A stretch of 5,453 nucleotides of DNA, taken from Halobacteriales archaeon SW_10_68_16 (GTDB taxonomy: Archaea; Halobacteriota; Halobacteria; Halobacteriales; Haloarculaceae). The stretch covers positions 8,219 to 13,671 of the forward strand of contig PXSG01000107.1 of NCBI GenBank assembly GCA_003023485.1. The letters are read 5' to 3'. The notes under the pieces were generated by a model. It saw nothing but the letters and a program-made list of their open reading frames with translations, was not told the DNA's origin and searched no databases. Position numbers and translations under genes: made by a program. The number at the start of each line of letters is the position of its first letter. Position 1 is the stretch's first letter. This document shows, one piece after another, positions 1-5,453 of the stretch.

Positions 1-620
1 TGTTCGCCGACGAGTGCGAGCAGCGGGACCGCCAGGTCGCCGACGCGGTCCCGGACGTCGAAGGTGTGGCAGGTCAGGAAGTCCCGTTCGGTGACGGCCC
101 GGCCCACCGCGCGCATCGTCTCGCGGGAGCGTCGCTCGGTCGCCGCGTCGACGTCGTGAAACAGCATGTCCTCGCCGTGGAGGACCTCAACGACCCGCTC
201 GAAGTCCTCGGCCAGCCACGTCCGGAGGTTCTCCCTGACGGCGAGTTTCGCGCCCGATCCCGCCAGGACCGCCGCCGAGACGGCCGGCGACCGGTCCAGC
301 AGGACGTGCTGGACGACCGCACCGCCCAGCGAGTTGCCCACGAGGACGTCCGCGTCGACCGCCCGCGCGACCGCGGCGACGTCCGCGCCGCAGGCCCGGA
401 GCGTTGCCGGCCCCGGGTCGGTGTCGATATCCTCGGAGGCGCCGTGGCCGCTGAGGTCCAGCGCGGCCGCCGGGTGGGTCGGTCCGTCGGGGCCGTACTG
501 GGCCGCCCAGACGCGGTGGGTGCCGCCGCTGCCGTGGACGTACAGCGCCGTCGGCCCGTCCGCGTCGGGCCGTGTGAGCCTGTAGGCCGTCTCACGGCCG
601 TCGTGGGTGACAGTCTCCAT
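1..620 (-). CDS. Alpha/beta-hydrolase fold protein (5' part, runs off left edge)
   Basis: The minus strand is open from an ATG at 620-618 to the window edge, giving 206 codons without a stop; the C-terminus lies outside. It reads as an alpha/beta hydrolase. An early beta strand leads into an HGSGG oxyanion-hole motif (about residues 29-33), and LDLSGHGAS (about 55-62) is the usual loop before the first helix. VGNSLGG (about 94-100) is the nucleophile elbow with Ser97 as the likely nucleophile. The visible part ends in LALVGE, where family members normally place the acid residue; the catalytic His should follow outside. Neither can be confirmed here. The substrate cannot be deduced: esterase, lipase and C-C hydrolase members look alike at this level. 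No signal peptide is seen, so it is probably cytosolic. It diverges from rps6e across 139 bases. Third codon positions are almost all G/C in this frame, which rules out the overlapping frames. Confidence 0.88.
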   Translation of the reverse strand, partial: METVTHDGRETAYRLTRPDADGPTALYVHGSGGTHRVWAAQYGPDGPTHPAAALDLSGHGASEDIDTDPGPATLRACGADVAAVARAVDADVLVGNSLGGAVVQHVLLDRSPAVSAAVLAGSGAKLAVRENLRTWLAEDFERVVEVLHGEDMLFHDVDAATERRSRETMRAVGRAVTERDFLTCHTFDVRDRVGDLAVPLLALVGE

Positions 621-715
621 ACGCTTCCTTGCCCGCCGGACCACTTCGGCGTGGGGGTCCTCACGGCCGCCGACCTGTCCCACACCGGCGACACGACGGC
701 CAGGGACCGCTCCGG

Positions 716-736
716 CCGAAAAGGGTGGGTTTTTAC
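716..736 (+). promoter_or_regulatory. Archaeal promoter of rps6e (BRE/TATA-like)
   Basis: A purine-rich stretch CCGAAAAGG (716-724) resembles a BRE, and TTTTTA (730-735) resembles a haloarchaeal TATA box. The T-rich box is centred about 27 bases before the rps6e ATG, so initiation would fall at or next to the start codon, implying a leaderless mRNA. The BRE-like segment is a few bases further from the T-box than the ideal spacing, so the exact element boundaries are uncertain. Confidence 0.6.
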
Positions 737-759
737 GCGCCAGCGGATTTCTCCCTACA

Positions 760-1146
760 ATGGCAGAATTCACCGTCGCCGTCTCCGACCCGGAGGACGG
801 CACCACCTACCAGGTAGACGTCTCGGACCAGGACGCGAACCGCTTTATCGGCCGCGAGATCGGCGAGGAAGTCGACGGGAACGCCGTCGGCCTCGAGGGC
901 TACACGCTGGAGATCACCGGCGGCTCCGACGACGCCGGCCGGCCGATGCGCGAGGACGTCCGCGGCGCGGACCTCCAGAGCGTCCTGCTCGAGGGTGGCA
1001 CCGGCTTCAACCCCAACCGCGACGGCGAAGGCAAGCGCGTGACCGTCCGCGGCCGTGAAGTCGGCGATGCCACGCGACAGATCAACGCCGTCGTGGCCGA
1101 CCGCGGCGACACCCCCGTTGCAGACCTGCTCGGCGACGAGGCGTGA
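760..1146 (+). CDS. rps6e: 30S ribosomal protein S6e
   Basis: This encodes 128 residues, the short archaeal form of eukaryotic S6 without the eukaryotic C-terminal phosphorylation tail. S6e is a small-subunit ribosomal protein. Recognisable family features are the N-terminal strand [11 protein letters not shown] followed by TYQVDV, and the glycine-rich [16 protein letters not shown] segment (about 52-67), the most diagnostic part of the family. The basic [13 protein letters not shown] region (about 89-101) leads into a helix ending in QINAVVAD. The ATG at 760 is chosen over an upstream in-frame ATG at 607. It gives the canonical S6e N-terminus, lies about 27 bases behind the TATA-like box, and the upstream extension lacks haloarchaeal codon bias. 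The stop overlaps the GTG of the following small ORF. Overall the protein is strongly acidic, as expected for a salt-in cytoplasm. Confidence 0.96.
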   Translation: MAEFTVAVSDPEDGTTYQVDVSDQDANRFIGREIGEEVDGNAVGLEGYTLEITGGSDDAGRPMREDVRGADLQSVLLEGGTGFNPNRDGEGKRVTVRGREVGDATRQINAVVADRGDTPVADLLGDEA

Positions 1147-1289
1147 GCGACCGCGTCCCCGCAGACCACGACGCCGTGACGTCCGGGTTCATGTACGGAC
1201 TGCGCCGGCCCTACGAGGCAGTAGTCTACGACGCTGTCGATCCCCCCTCATCCACGCTCGCTGACATCGCGCGCGACATCGAAGGGTAG
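1143..1289 (+). CDS. Small acidic 48-residue protein coupled to rps6e, possibly a remnant
   Basis: The ORF starts with GTG at 1143 inside the rps6e stop (GTGA overlap), so translation is probably coupled, and it ends with TAG at 1287-1289. Third positions are mostly G/C in this frame, supporting real coding. The product begins [12 protein letters not shown], continues with [17 protein letters not shown] (about 16-32) and ends in [16 protein letters not shown]. No membrane segment, metal-binding cluster or signal peptide is seen. From memory, the two ends resemble the N- and C-terminal ends of a longer haloarchaeal family (DUF7112 is my candidate), which would make this an internally deleted copy; I cannot check this. 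The alternative is a genuine microprotein. It is probably transcribed with rps6e and ends just before a hairpin/T-run terminator. Confidence 0.6.
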   Translation: MSDRVPADHDAVTSGFMYGLRRPYEAVVYDAVDPPSSTLADIARDIEG

Positions 1290-1302
1290 AGCGGATCGAG
1301 CG

Positions 1303-1321
1303 GCGCTGTGCGCGGTTTTTT
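1303..1321 (+). terminator. Hairpin plus T-run after the rps6e transcript
   Basis: A perfect short GC stem (GCGC at 1303-1306, loop TGT, GCGC at 1310-1313) is followed by GG and six T residues (1316-1321), with another TTT shortly after. It sits just downstream of the 48-residue ORF and before the cheF promoter. T-runs alone can terminate archaeal RNA polymerase; the hairpin is short and may be incidental. Confidence 0.5.
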
Positions 1322-1335
1322 CGTTTGATACTGGC

Positions 1336-1352
1336 ACGAAACGTTGAATATC
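1336..1352 (+). promoter_or_regulatory. Archaeal promoter of the cheF-like gene
   Basis: CGAAACG (about 1338-1344) resembles a BRE and is followed directly by TTGAATAT (1344-1351), a TATA-like element. The start codon at 1381 lies about 30 bases downstream, so the transcript would be leaderless or carry a leader of only a few bases. No Shine-Dalgarno sequence precedes the ATG, which agrees with this. Confidence 0.55.
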
Positions 1353-1380
1353 GGGCCGGGAATACTACTCCACTACGTGC

Positions 1381-2259
1381 ATGTCGGAGTCAGTGATCGC
1401 CGACTTCGTCGCGTCGTTCAACGCCGAGCACACGGCACGCGGCGAGCCGGCGAAGGGACGGGTCCTCCTCAGTCAGAAGCGACTCGTCCTCGCAGCCACT
1501 GACGCCGCCAAGATCACCATTCCACTCTCCTCGGTCCTCGACGTCGCCGTCGGACACGTCCCGCCCGAACTGGGCGATTTCTTCGACTCGACCGTCACGG
1601 TCGCCTTCGAGCGGTCCGGCGACCGCTACGTCGCCTGTGTCTCCGCCGACGAGGACAAGGTCGAGAAGTTCTCGACGGTGCTGTTCAAGGCGATCCTCAA
1701 CGGGACCGACGCGACGATCAAACACCCCGCCCGCGTCGGCGGCCGGGTCACCGAGGCGGAGTTCGTCCCGGCGAAACTCTCTGTCGAGCGCGGGACCGTC
1801 CAGTTCGCGACCGGCAGCGAATCCGTCGGGATCGCCCTCGCGAACATCACCGGGATCGGCCGCGGGCGCCGCGAGATCGCCGGGTCCGACAGGCCCGTCC
1901 TCGAAATCCGCCACATGGAGAACGGCCAATCGACGATGACGATGCCCGCGACGGACTCCTCGCGGGAACTCTCGATACTGGGCCGGTACATCCGTCTGGA
2001 GTACGCCGAACTGATAGCCGACCTCGCGGATATCGACATCTCGAACGGGGAGAAGGAGATCCTGGTCGCGCTGTACTCGGGGGCGGGCACGGAGGGCGTC
2101 GCGCTCCCGGCCATCGTCGACGAGGACCCCCAGCAGGTGACGATGACGCTCAACCGCCTCCAAGAGGACGGGCTCGTCGCCGACACCGACGAGGGGACGA
2201 CGCTGACCCCGAAGGGCCGGGTGGTCGTCAGCAACCACCTCGAAGACGTCAACGAGTGA
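1381..2259 (+). CDS. cheF: CheF-family taxis protein (archaeal Che-archaellum adaptor, DUF439)
   Basis: This is a 292-residue soluble acidic protein matching the archaeal CheF family in length and layout. In Halobacterium, CheF proteins bind CheY, CheD and CheC-type proteins and the archaellum-associated Fla/ArlCE and D proteins, passing the taxis signal to the motor. Two beta-rich repeats are visible at about residues 22-105 (KGRVLLSQKRLVLA, then ITIPLSSVLDV) and 125-205 (EAEFVPAKLSVERGTVQFA, then IALANITGIGRG). A winged-helix-like C-terminus (about 222-288) follows, with EKEILVALYSGA, VTMTLNRLQEDGLV and LTPKGRVVV. The ATG at 1381 lies just behind a good promoter. No che, arl or transducer gene is in the window, so this may be a secondary paralogue outside the main taxis locus. 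Its 3' end overlaps the convergent PH-domain gene by 11 bases. Confidence 0.87.
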   Translation: MSESVIADFVASFNAEHTARGEPAKGRVLLSQKRLVLAATDAAKITIPLSSVLDVAVGHVPPELGDFFDSTVTVAFERSGDRYVACVSADEDKVEKFSTVLFKAILNGTDATIKHPARVGGRVTEAEFVPAKLSVERGTVQFATGSESVGIALANITGIGRGRREIAGSDRPVLEIRHMENGQSTMTMPATDSSRELSILGRYIRLEYAELIADLADIDISNGEKEILVALYSGAGTEGVALPAIVDEDPQQVTMTLNRLQEDGLVADTDEGTTLTPKGRVVVSNHLEDVNE

Positions 2260-3646
2260 GCGCGCGCTGGAGGTTCCCCGCGACACGCTCGCGGAGGCGC
2301 TCTGCCTCGGTCGCGTCGATGAGGCCCCCGCCACCCGCCGTGTCGACGGTGACCGACCCCAGGCGGCGACGCCGCTGGAAGAGCGTCTGCGTGGTGAAGA
2401 CCGTCTGGACGCGGTCCGCGGGGACGATCATCGTCCGGCGCCGCCAGAACCCGCGCCGCGTGACCACGTACTCCTCGTCGACGTGGTAGCCCCGGTGGAC
2501 CCACGCGAGGTGGGCGGCGACCGGGACCGCAAGCAGGCCGGCCAGGGGAAGATACCACAGCGGGACCAGCCCCGTCGCGGCCTCCCCGGCCCGGAGGAGT
2601 CCCACGAAGACGAGGACGGCGATGGCGTACCTGATGGCGTACCGCGTCCGGGCGCGCTTTGGCGGGCGCTGGAAGGAGATTTCGCCGACCGGTTCGACCT
2701 CGCGGGCCAGCGCCAGCGCCCGGTCGCGCTTGGCGATGGGGACCGCCGATTCGACCGTCTGGCCGTCCCCACCGGCCCGGCCGGCGGTCCGGATGACCAG
2801 CGAGCCGTAGCCGACCGCCCGCGCGAGGACGTTCTCCCGCAGCGACACAGCCTGCACCTTCGAGAGGGGGATGGTCCCGTTGTAGCGCTGGAGGAGGCCA
2901 CGCGCGTAGCGGAGTTCCTCCCCCCGGCGGGTCAGCGTGAACCCGTAGTACCGGAGCACCTGCAGGAGGCCGCTGAGCACCCAGAACCCGGCGATGGCGA
3001 CCAGCGCGACGGCCGGCCCGAACAGCGAGATCAGGTCGTACTGCGGGGCCATCCCGCGCGCCAGGCCGGGCGCGACCACCGAGAGGGCGACCGTCAGCAA
3101 CCCAACCAGGCGCAGGTCGGCCGAGACCACGCCCAAAACGAGGTGTTCGCGCTCCGAGAGGGTGAAGAGGTGCTCGCCGGTCTCGCCTTCGCCCTCGTCG
3201 GCACTCGAGCGCTTGCGCTCGCTGATCGCGTCCTGGAGGCGCTCGGCCTCGGCGCGGTCGACGTACCGGAGGTGGGCCTCGCTGCCGCTCCCGCCGGCGG
3301 TCTCGATGCGCACCGCGGCGATGCCCAGCGCACGCTGGACCGCGTTCTGGGCGACGTCGACGTTCTGGACGCGTTCGTAGGGAATCTCCCGTTCGCGCCG
3401 CGAGAGCACGCCCGATCGGATGTCGAGCGTCTCCGCGGTCAGGCCGTACTCGTAACGGCGGTGGCGTGCGGTCTCCCAGGCGAGCGCGAGCACGACCACC
3501 AGCACGACGAACCCGGCGATCAGCGGGAGTCCGACCGGGTCCGGCCCGGCCGAGGTGGAGGTGACGGCGCCGAACAGCGCCAGCCCGCCCAGCCGGAGGC
3601 TGTTCTCGGCGACGCGGTAGGGGATCGACCGCGGGTCGAGTCTCAC
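2249..3646 (-). CDS. YdbT-like membrane protein with three bacterial PH (bPH2) domains
   Basis: This 465-residue protein is built from three repeats of a two-helix membrane hairpin followed by a bPH2 (DUF304/PF03703-type) domain. Hairpins lie at about 17-59, 171-230 and 336-383; PH domains at about 64-142, 235-315 and 386-460. Each PH unit shows the family pattern of a YxxT start, a P-x-x-[KR]-VQ segment (IPYERVQNV, IPLSKVQAV, VPADRVQTV) and a TAG turn (ETAGGS, RTAGRA, DTAGGG). Length and layout match bacterial YdbT. In Bacillus the ydbS-ydbT pair has been tied to resistance against a membrane-active bacteriocin; the biochemical role is unknown. The GTG start at 3646 overlaps the upstream gene's stop (GTGA), indicating translational coupling. 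The PH domains should face the cytoplasm. The linker at about 143-160 is acidic. The function here is inferred only from family resemblance. Confidence 0.88.
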   Translation of the reverse strand: MRLDPRSIPYRVAENSLRLGGLALFGAVTSTSAGPDPVGLPLIAGFVVLVVVLALAWETARHRRYEYGLTAETLDIRSGVLSRREREIPYERVQNVDVAQNAVQRALGIAAVRIETAGGSGSEAHLRYVDRAEAERLQDAISERKRSSADEGEGETGEHLFTLSEREHLVLGVVSADLRLVGLLTVALSVVAPGLARGMAPQYDLISLFGPAVALVAIAGFWVLSGLLQVLRYYGFTLTRRGEELRYARGLLQRYNGTIPLSKVQAVSLRENVLARAVGYGSLVIRTAGRAGGDGQTVESAVPIAKRDRALALAREVEPVGEISFQRPPKRARTRYAIRYAIAVLVFVGLLRAGEAATGLVPLWYLPLAGLLAVPVAAHLAWVHRGYHVDEEYVVTRRGFWRRRTMIVPADRVQTVFTTQTLFQRRRRLGSVTVDTAGGGGLIDATEAERLRERVAGNLQRALTR

Positions 3647-4338
3647 AACGCGTCACCGCCCTCGGTCTCGATTGCGAGTTCCTTCAGCCGGCGCTGGAGG
3701 TCGCTGGCCTCGCCGGGCGTGAGCCCGGGGATCGAGACGTCGGCGCCCCGCGACCCGGCAGTGTAGACCACGAGCGTCGACAGCCCCAGCGTCCGCTCCA
3801 GCGGGCGCCGGCTCGTGTCGACGTGCTGGATGCGCACGTGGGGCGCCACGGTCGTGACCCGCGTGAACACGCCCCGTTCGAGGTAGAGCGCGTCGGCACG
3901 CAGCCGGTACGACCAGACGCGGTACCGCAGGTGGACCCACACCAGCCCCAGCAGGCCCAGGGCAACCGCCCCGGCCGGGACCGCCCGCGGGTCGACGGCG
4001 ACACCGAACCCCTCGATGGCCAGCCGGGCGATGCCCGCGAGGATGGCCACCCCGACGAGGAGGCGGATCCCCCAGTAGACCTGGACCCGCGCCGAGACGC
4101 CCCGCTCGCCGGTCGTGTAGGCGGTGACGTCCTCGGCGGGCGACGTCTGCTCCGTCCCGGTCTCCCCCTCGACGGAAGCCGACGCCTGGTCGACCCGTTC
4201 GTCGCCCGCGGCACCGACGGCGGTGTGGGTCGTTCCCGTCTCAGTCTCGGTGGTCGACCCGGGAGCGCCAGCCCCGTCGTCGGACTGTGGCGTGGCGGCA
4301 TCTTCGGACGCGGGCGCGGCCGGGTCGTCGTCGGCCAT
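3643..4338 (-). CDS. YdbS-like membrane protein with one bPH2 domain and acidic N-terminal tail
   Basis: The product is 231 residues from the ATG at 4338. Residues 1-80 are low-complexity, rich in Asp, Glu, Thr, Ala and Gly, and probably disordered. A membrane hairpin follows (helices about 88-108 and 117-136), then a single bPH2 domain (about 138-222). That domain has YRLRADALYLERGVF, a VAPHVRIQHVDTSRRPLERTLGL segment split here by function into strand and helix, and VVYTAG. Bacterial YdbS is about 160 residues, so the extra length is the N-terminal tail. An upstream in-frame ATG at 4506 was rejected: that extension has mixed third-position bases and overlaps a better-coding plus-strand ORF. 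The gene is first in a two-gene operon with the YdbT-like gene, overlapping it by 4 bases, the same order as in Bacillus ydbS-ydbT. The two proteins likely form one membrane complex (inference). Confidence 0.85.
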   Translation of the reverse strand: MADDDPAAPASEDAATPQSDDGAGAPGSTTETETGTTHTAVGAAGDERVDQASASVEGETGTEQTSPAEDVTAYTTGERGVSARVQVYWGIRLLVGVAILAGIARLAIEGFGVAVDPRAVPAGAVALGLLGLVWVHLRYRVWSYRLRADALYLERGVFTRVTTVAPHVRIQHVDTSRRPLERTLGLSTLVVYTAGSRGADVSIPGLTPGEASDLQRRLKELAIETEGGDAL

Positions 4339-4384
4339 GGCTCGGCTGACGGCTGGCGTGCCGAAGAAAGCTCTGGTCTTTTGG
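4339..4384. promoter_or_regulatory. Probable divergent promoter region between the PH operon and a plus-strand small ORF
   Basis: This is an AT-richer patch in a very GC-rich window. On the minus strand, CTTTCTTC (4370-4363) lies about 25-32 bases upstream of the ATG at 4338, a plausible TATA-like position for the PH operon. On the plus strand the same purine-rich bases (CGAAGAAAG, 4362-4370) followed by CTTTTGGG (4377-4384) could serve rightward transcription. Both assignments are weak matches. Confidence 0.35.
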
Positions 4385-4536
4385 GTCTCGATACGGTAGC
4401 CACGCATATCGGTTCGGACGGCCCGCCGGTCGCGGACAAGAAGGACCGCGGTGTCATCCACATTATCGACCGTCGCACGGGCGAGGAGATCGCCCCGGAC
4501 CCACACGGCGACGGGACCGTCAGCGTCGACTGGTGA
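4381..4536 (+). CDS. Small hypothetical protein, about 51 residues, start uncertain
   Basis: From about 4410 to the TGA at 4534-4536 the plus strand carries a reading frame with nearly every third base G or C, the haloarchaeal coding signature. The opposite strand is much less biased. The product includes IGSDGPPVADKKDRG, VIHIIDRRTGEEI and DPHGDGTVSVDW, acidic and soluble in character with no membrane segment or cysteine. I do not recognise the family. The only in-frame start nearby is a TTG at 4381; no ATG or GTG lies between it and the well-biased part, and codons 4381-4410 are less biased, so the true start is unclear. A start-destroying mutation is possible. Its last 17 bases overlap the convergent VTT-protein gene. 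Confidence 0.5.
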   Translation: MGLDTVATHIGSDGPPVADKKDRGVIHIIDRRTGEEIAPDPHGDGTVSVDW

Positions 4537-5185
4537 ACTCGGGGCTGGCCTCGCGGTAGTGGCTGTACAGCGGCCCCGAGAGGACGATGATCGCGAGGCC
4601 GGCCATCGCGACGAGGGCGGCCGGGCTGACCGAGAAACCGGTCACCGAGAGCCGGCGCATCGAATCGCCCGCGAAGACGGTCACCAGCGCCCAGGGCACC
4701 TCGCCGACAACGGTCCCGAGGAGGAACGCGCCGACGGAGACGTCCGAGAGCCCCGCCGCGTAGGAGATGGGGTCGCCCGGCACCGGCGAGAGGCGGGCCG
4801 CGAGCACGCCGCGCGTCTCGCCGACGGCGTCGACCAGTTGCCGGCCCGAGTTTCCGACGAAACCCAGGAGTCCCTCGTCGCTCGCGTACCGCGCGACCAG
4901 GAACGGCGGCAGACCGGTCAGTGCCGCACCCGCCAGCGCCAGCGGCAGCGCGACGGCCGGCCCGTAGAGGTAGCCGAGCACGAGCGCGATGGAACTGACC
5001 GGCCACAGCAGGAACGGCCGGACGAGGTAGACCGCCGCGAGGACGAGCGCGAACTGGGCGGGATGGGTCGCCAGGTGTTCCAGTTCGGCGACGACGGTCG
5101 CCGGCGAGAACAGGGCCGCGGCCCCGAGGGCGACGGCGCACAGGCAGGCCATCCCGAGCAACTGGCGGTAGGTCGCGCGCTCCAT
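4520..5185 (-). CDS. TVP38/TMEM64 (VTT/DedA-superfamily) membrane protein
   Basis: This is a 221-residue, very hydrophobic integral membrane protein with about five or six helices (roughly 8-27, 44-61, 63-83, 84-99, 150-172 and 187-206). The VTT-domain signature is visible. GYLYGPAVALPLA (about 71-83) is the first re-entrant-type segment. RLSPVPGDPISYAAGLSDV (about 131-149), then FLLGTVVGEVPWALVTVFAGDS (about 154-175, residue run split by the conserved G-x-x-P), matches the family pattern of R-x-x-P-x-P, then G, then T/G-x-x-P, then G. Eukaryotic VTT members (TMEM41B, VMP1) are lipid scramblases and DedA relatives act in lipid carrier or membrane homeostasis. The archaeal substrate is unknown. 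The ATG at 5185 starts just before the first helix. It diverges from the 5246 gene across 60 bases and its 3' end overlaps the small plus-strand ORF by 17 bases. Confidence 0.92.
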   Translation of the reverse strand: MERATYRQLLGMACLCAVALGAAALFSPATVVAELEHLATHPAQFALVLAAVYLVRPFLLWPVSSIALVLGYLYGPAVALPLALAGAALTGLPPFLVARYASDEGLLGFVGNSGRQLVDAVGETRGVLAARLSPVPGDPISYAAGLSDVSVGAFLLGTVVGEVPWALVTVFAGDSMRRLSVTGFSVSPAALVAMAGLAIIVLSGPLYSHYREASPEFTSRR

Positions 5186-5207
5186 CTACCCCAACTGTCC
5201 GGGCGTC

Positions 5208-5224
5208 CGGCAAACGCTTTGTGG
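5208..5224 (+). promoter_or_regulatory. Possible promoter in the 60-base divergent gap
   Basis: GGCAAACGCTTTGTGG (about 5209-5224) has a purine-rich BRE-like start and a short CTTTG core, placed about 24-30 bases before the GTG at 5246. This fits leaderless transcription to the right. On the other strand the complementary ACAAAGCG lies about 30-38 bases before the ATG at 5185 and could serve the VTT gene. Both are weak matches. Confidence 0.4.
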
Positions 5225-5245
5225 TCCCGCACCGATAGACGAGAC

Positions 5246-5453
5246 GTGGCGAACCGGGACGAGCGCGTCGAACTCGGCGTGGCGCTGCTCGAACACGCAG
5301 AAGACGCCGAACTGTCCCTCGCGGAGGCCATCGACCGCGTCGAGACGGTCACCACGGACCCCCACCTAACTCGCGAGATCCTCGACACGGCGGAACTCCG
5401 CGGCGTCATCGAGCGCGAGGACGGCGTCGTCCGGCCGACCGGCGGCGCGTACG
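5246..5453 (+). CDS. Small acidic protein, 5' part only (possibly DUF5830-like)
   Basis: The frame opens with GTG at 5246 and runs 69 codons to the right edge without a stop. Third positions are almost all G/C and the protein is strongly acidic. The visible part is predicted helical: RVELGVALLEHAED (about 7-20), LSLAEAIDRVETVT (about 24-37), LTREILDTAELRGVIERED (about 41-59), then a short turn and VVRPTGGAY. The layout of helices followed by a strand-like hairpin resembles a small winged-helix unit (inference). It also resembles my memory of the haloarchaea-specific DUF5830 family, which has no known function; this is tentative. The GTG is preferred because codon bias starts there and a promoter-like element lies about 25 bases upstream. 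No downstream partner is visible. Confidence 0.72.
   Translation, partial: MANRDERVELGVALLEHAEDAELSLAEAIDRVETVTTDPHLTREILDTAELRGVIEREDGVVRPTGGAY

Noticed and set aside
607..759. Upstream in-frame start for S6e at 607
   Set aside because: It would add 51 residues foreign to S6e, lies upstream of the promoter and has no coding bias.
66..1058. Long plus-strand open frame spanning the hydrolase and part of rps6e
   Set aside because: It crosses two real genes and the intergenic promoter and yields arginine-rich sequence typical of out-of-frame GC-rich DNA.
1390..2334. Long minus-strand open frame opposite the cheF-like gene
   Set aside because: The product is Asp/Arg/Gly-rich without family features. 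The plus-strand frame has the promoter, the codon bias and the CheF resemblance.
2483..3766. Long plus-strand open frame opposite the PH-domain genes
   Set aside because: It is a shadow: its product is charged low-complexity sequence with no recognisable fold, while the minus strand encodes clear repeated membrane/PH domains.
3643..4338. Membrane toxin, immunity or phage-defence system around the PH operon
   Set aside because: No toxin, nuclease, ATPase or mobile-element gene is visible nearby. The Bacillus bacteriocin-resistance link supports only a general envelope role.
4339..4506. N-terminal extension of the YdbS-like gene to an ATG at 4506 (56 extra residues)
   Set aside because: Third codon positions in the extension are mixed, the opposite strand has a much better coding signature, and the internal ATG at 4338 gives a sensible acidic start.
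1..5453. CRISPR arrays, insertion sequences, tRNA or rRNA genes, integration sites
   Set aside because: I found no regularly spaced repeats, transposase-like proteins, terminal inverted repeats or cloverleaf-like sequences on either strand by reading.

Overview
The window is GC-rich (roughly two thirds G+C). Its proteins are acidic (many Asp/Glu, few Lys), third codon positions are almost always G or C, and several genes begin almost directly downstream of a TATA/BRE-like element. With an archaeal/eukaryotic-type S6e ribosomal protein and a CheF-family taxis protein, this points to a haloarchaeon (class Halobacteria). The genus cannot be fixed from the sequence. This is compact chromosomal DNA with no sign of mobile elements, CRISPR or RNA genes.

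Layout, left to right. (1) 1-620, minus: 5' part of an alpha/beta-hydrolase gene that runs off the left edge. (2) 760-1289, plus: rps6e, then a 48-residue ORF whose GTG start overlaps the rps6e stop (GTGA). A GC hairpin plus T-run follows at about 1303-1321. (3) 1381-2259, plus: a CheF-like taxis adaptor with its own promoter. (4) 4338-2249, minus: two translationally coupled membrane proteins with bacterial-type PH (bPH2/DUF304) domains, arranged like the bacterial ydbS-ydbT pair. (5) 4381-4536, plus: a short ORF with strong haloarchaeal codon bias, diverging from the PH operon. (6) 5185-4520, minus: a TVP38/TMEM64 (VTT-domain) membrane protein. (7) 5246 to the right edge, plus: start of a small acidic protein, tentatively DUF5830-like.

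How the genes relate. rps6e is a housekeeping translation gene. CheF links the Che signalling system to the archaellum motor, but no che or arl gene is visible here, so it is an orphan copy within this window. The PH pair and the VTT protein all belong to membrane-associated families, which fits envelope or lipid homeostasis, but no shared pathway is demonstrated. Gene ends are tightly packed: two convergent pairs overlap at their 3' ends (2249-2259 and 4520-4536) and two tandem pairs overlap by 4 bases (1143-1146 and 3643-3646).

The main points of interest are the four-module PH-domain pair, the short ORF at 4381-4536 with an unclear start, and the 48-residue ORF behind rps6e, which may be an internally deleted remnant. 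I see no convincing new multi-gene system.
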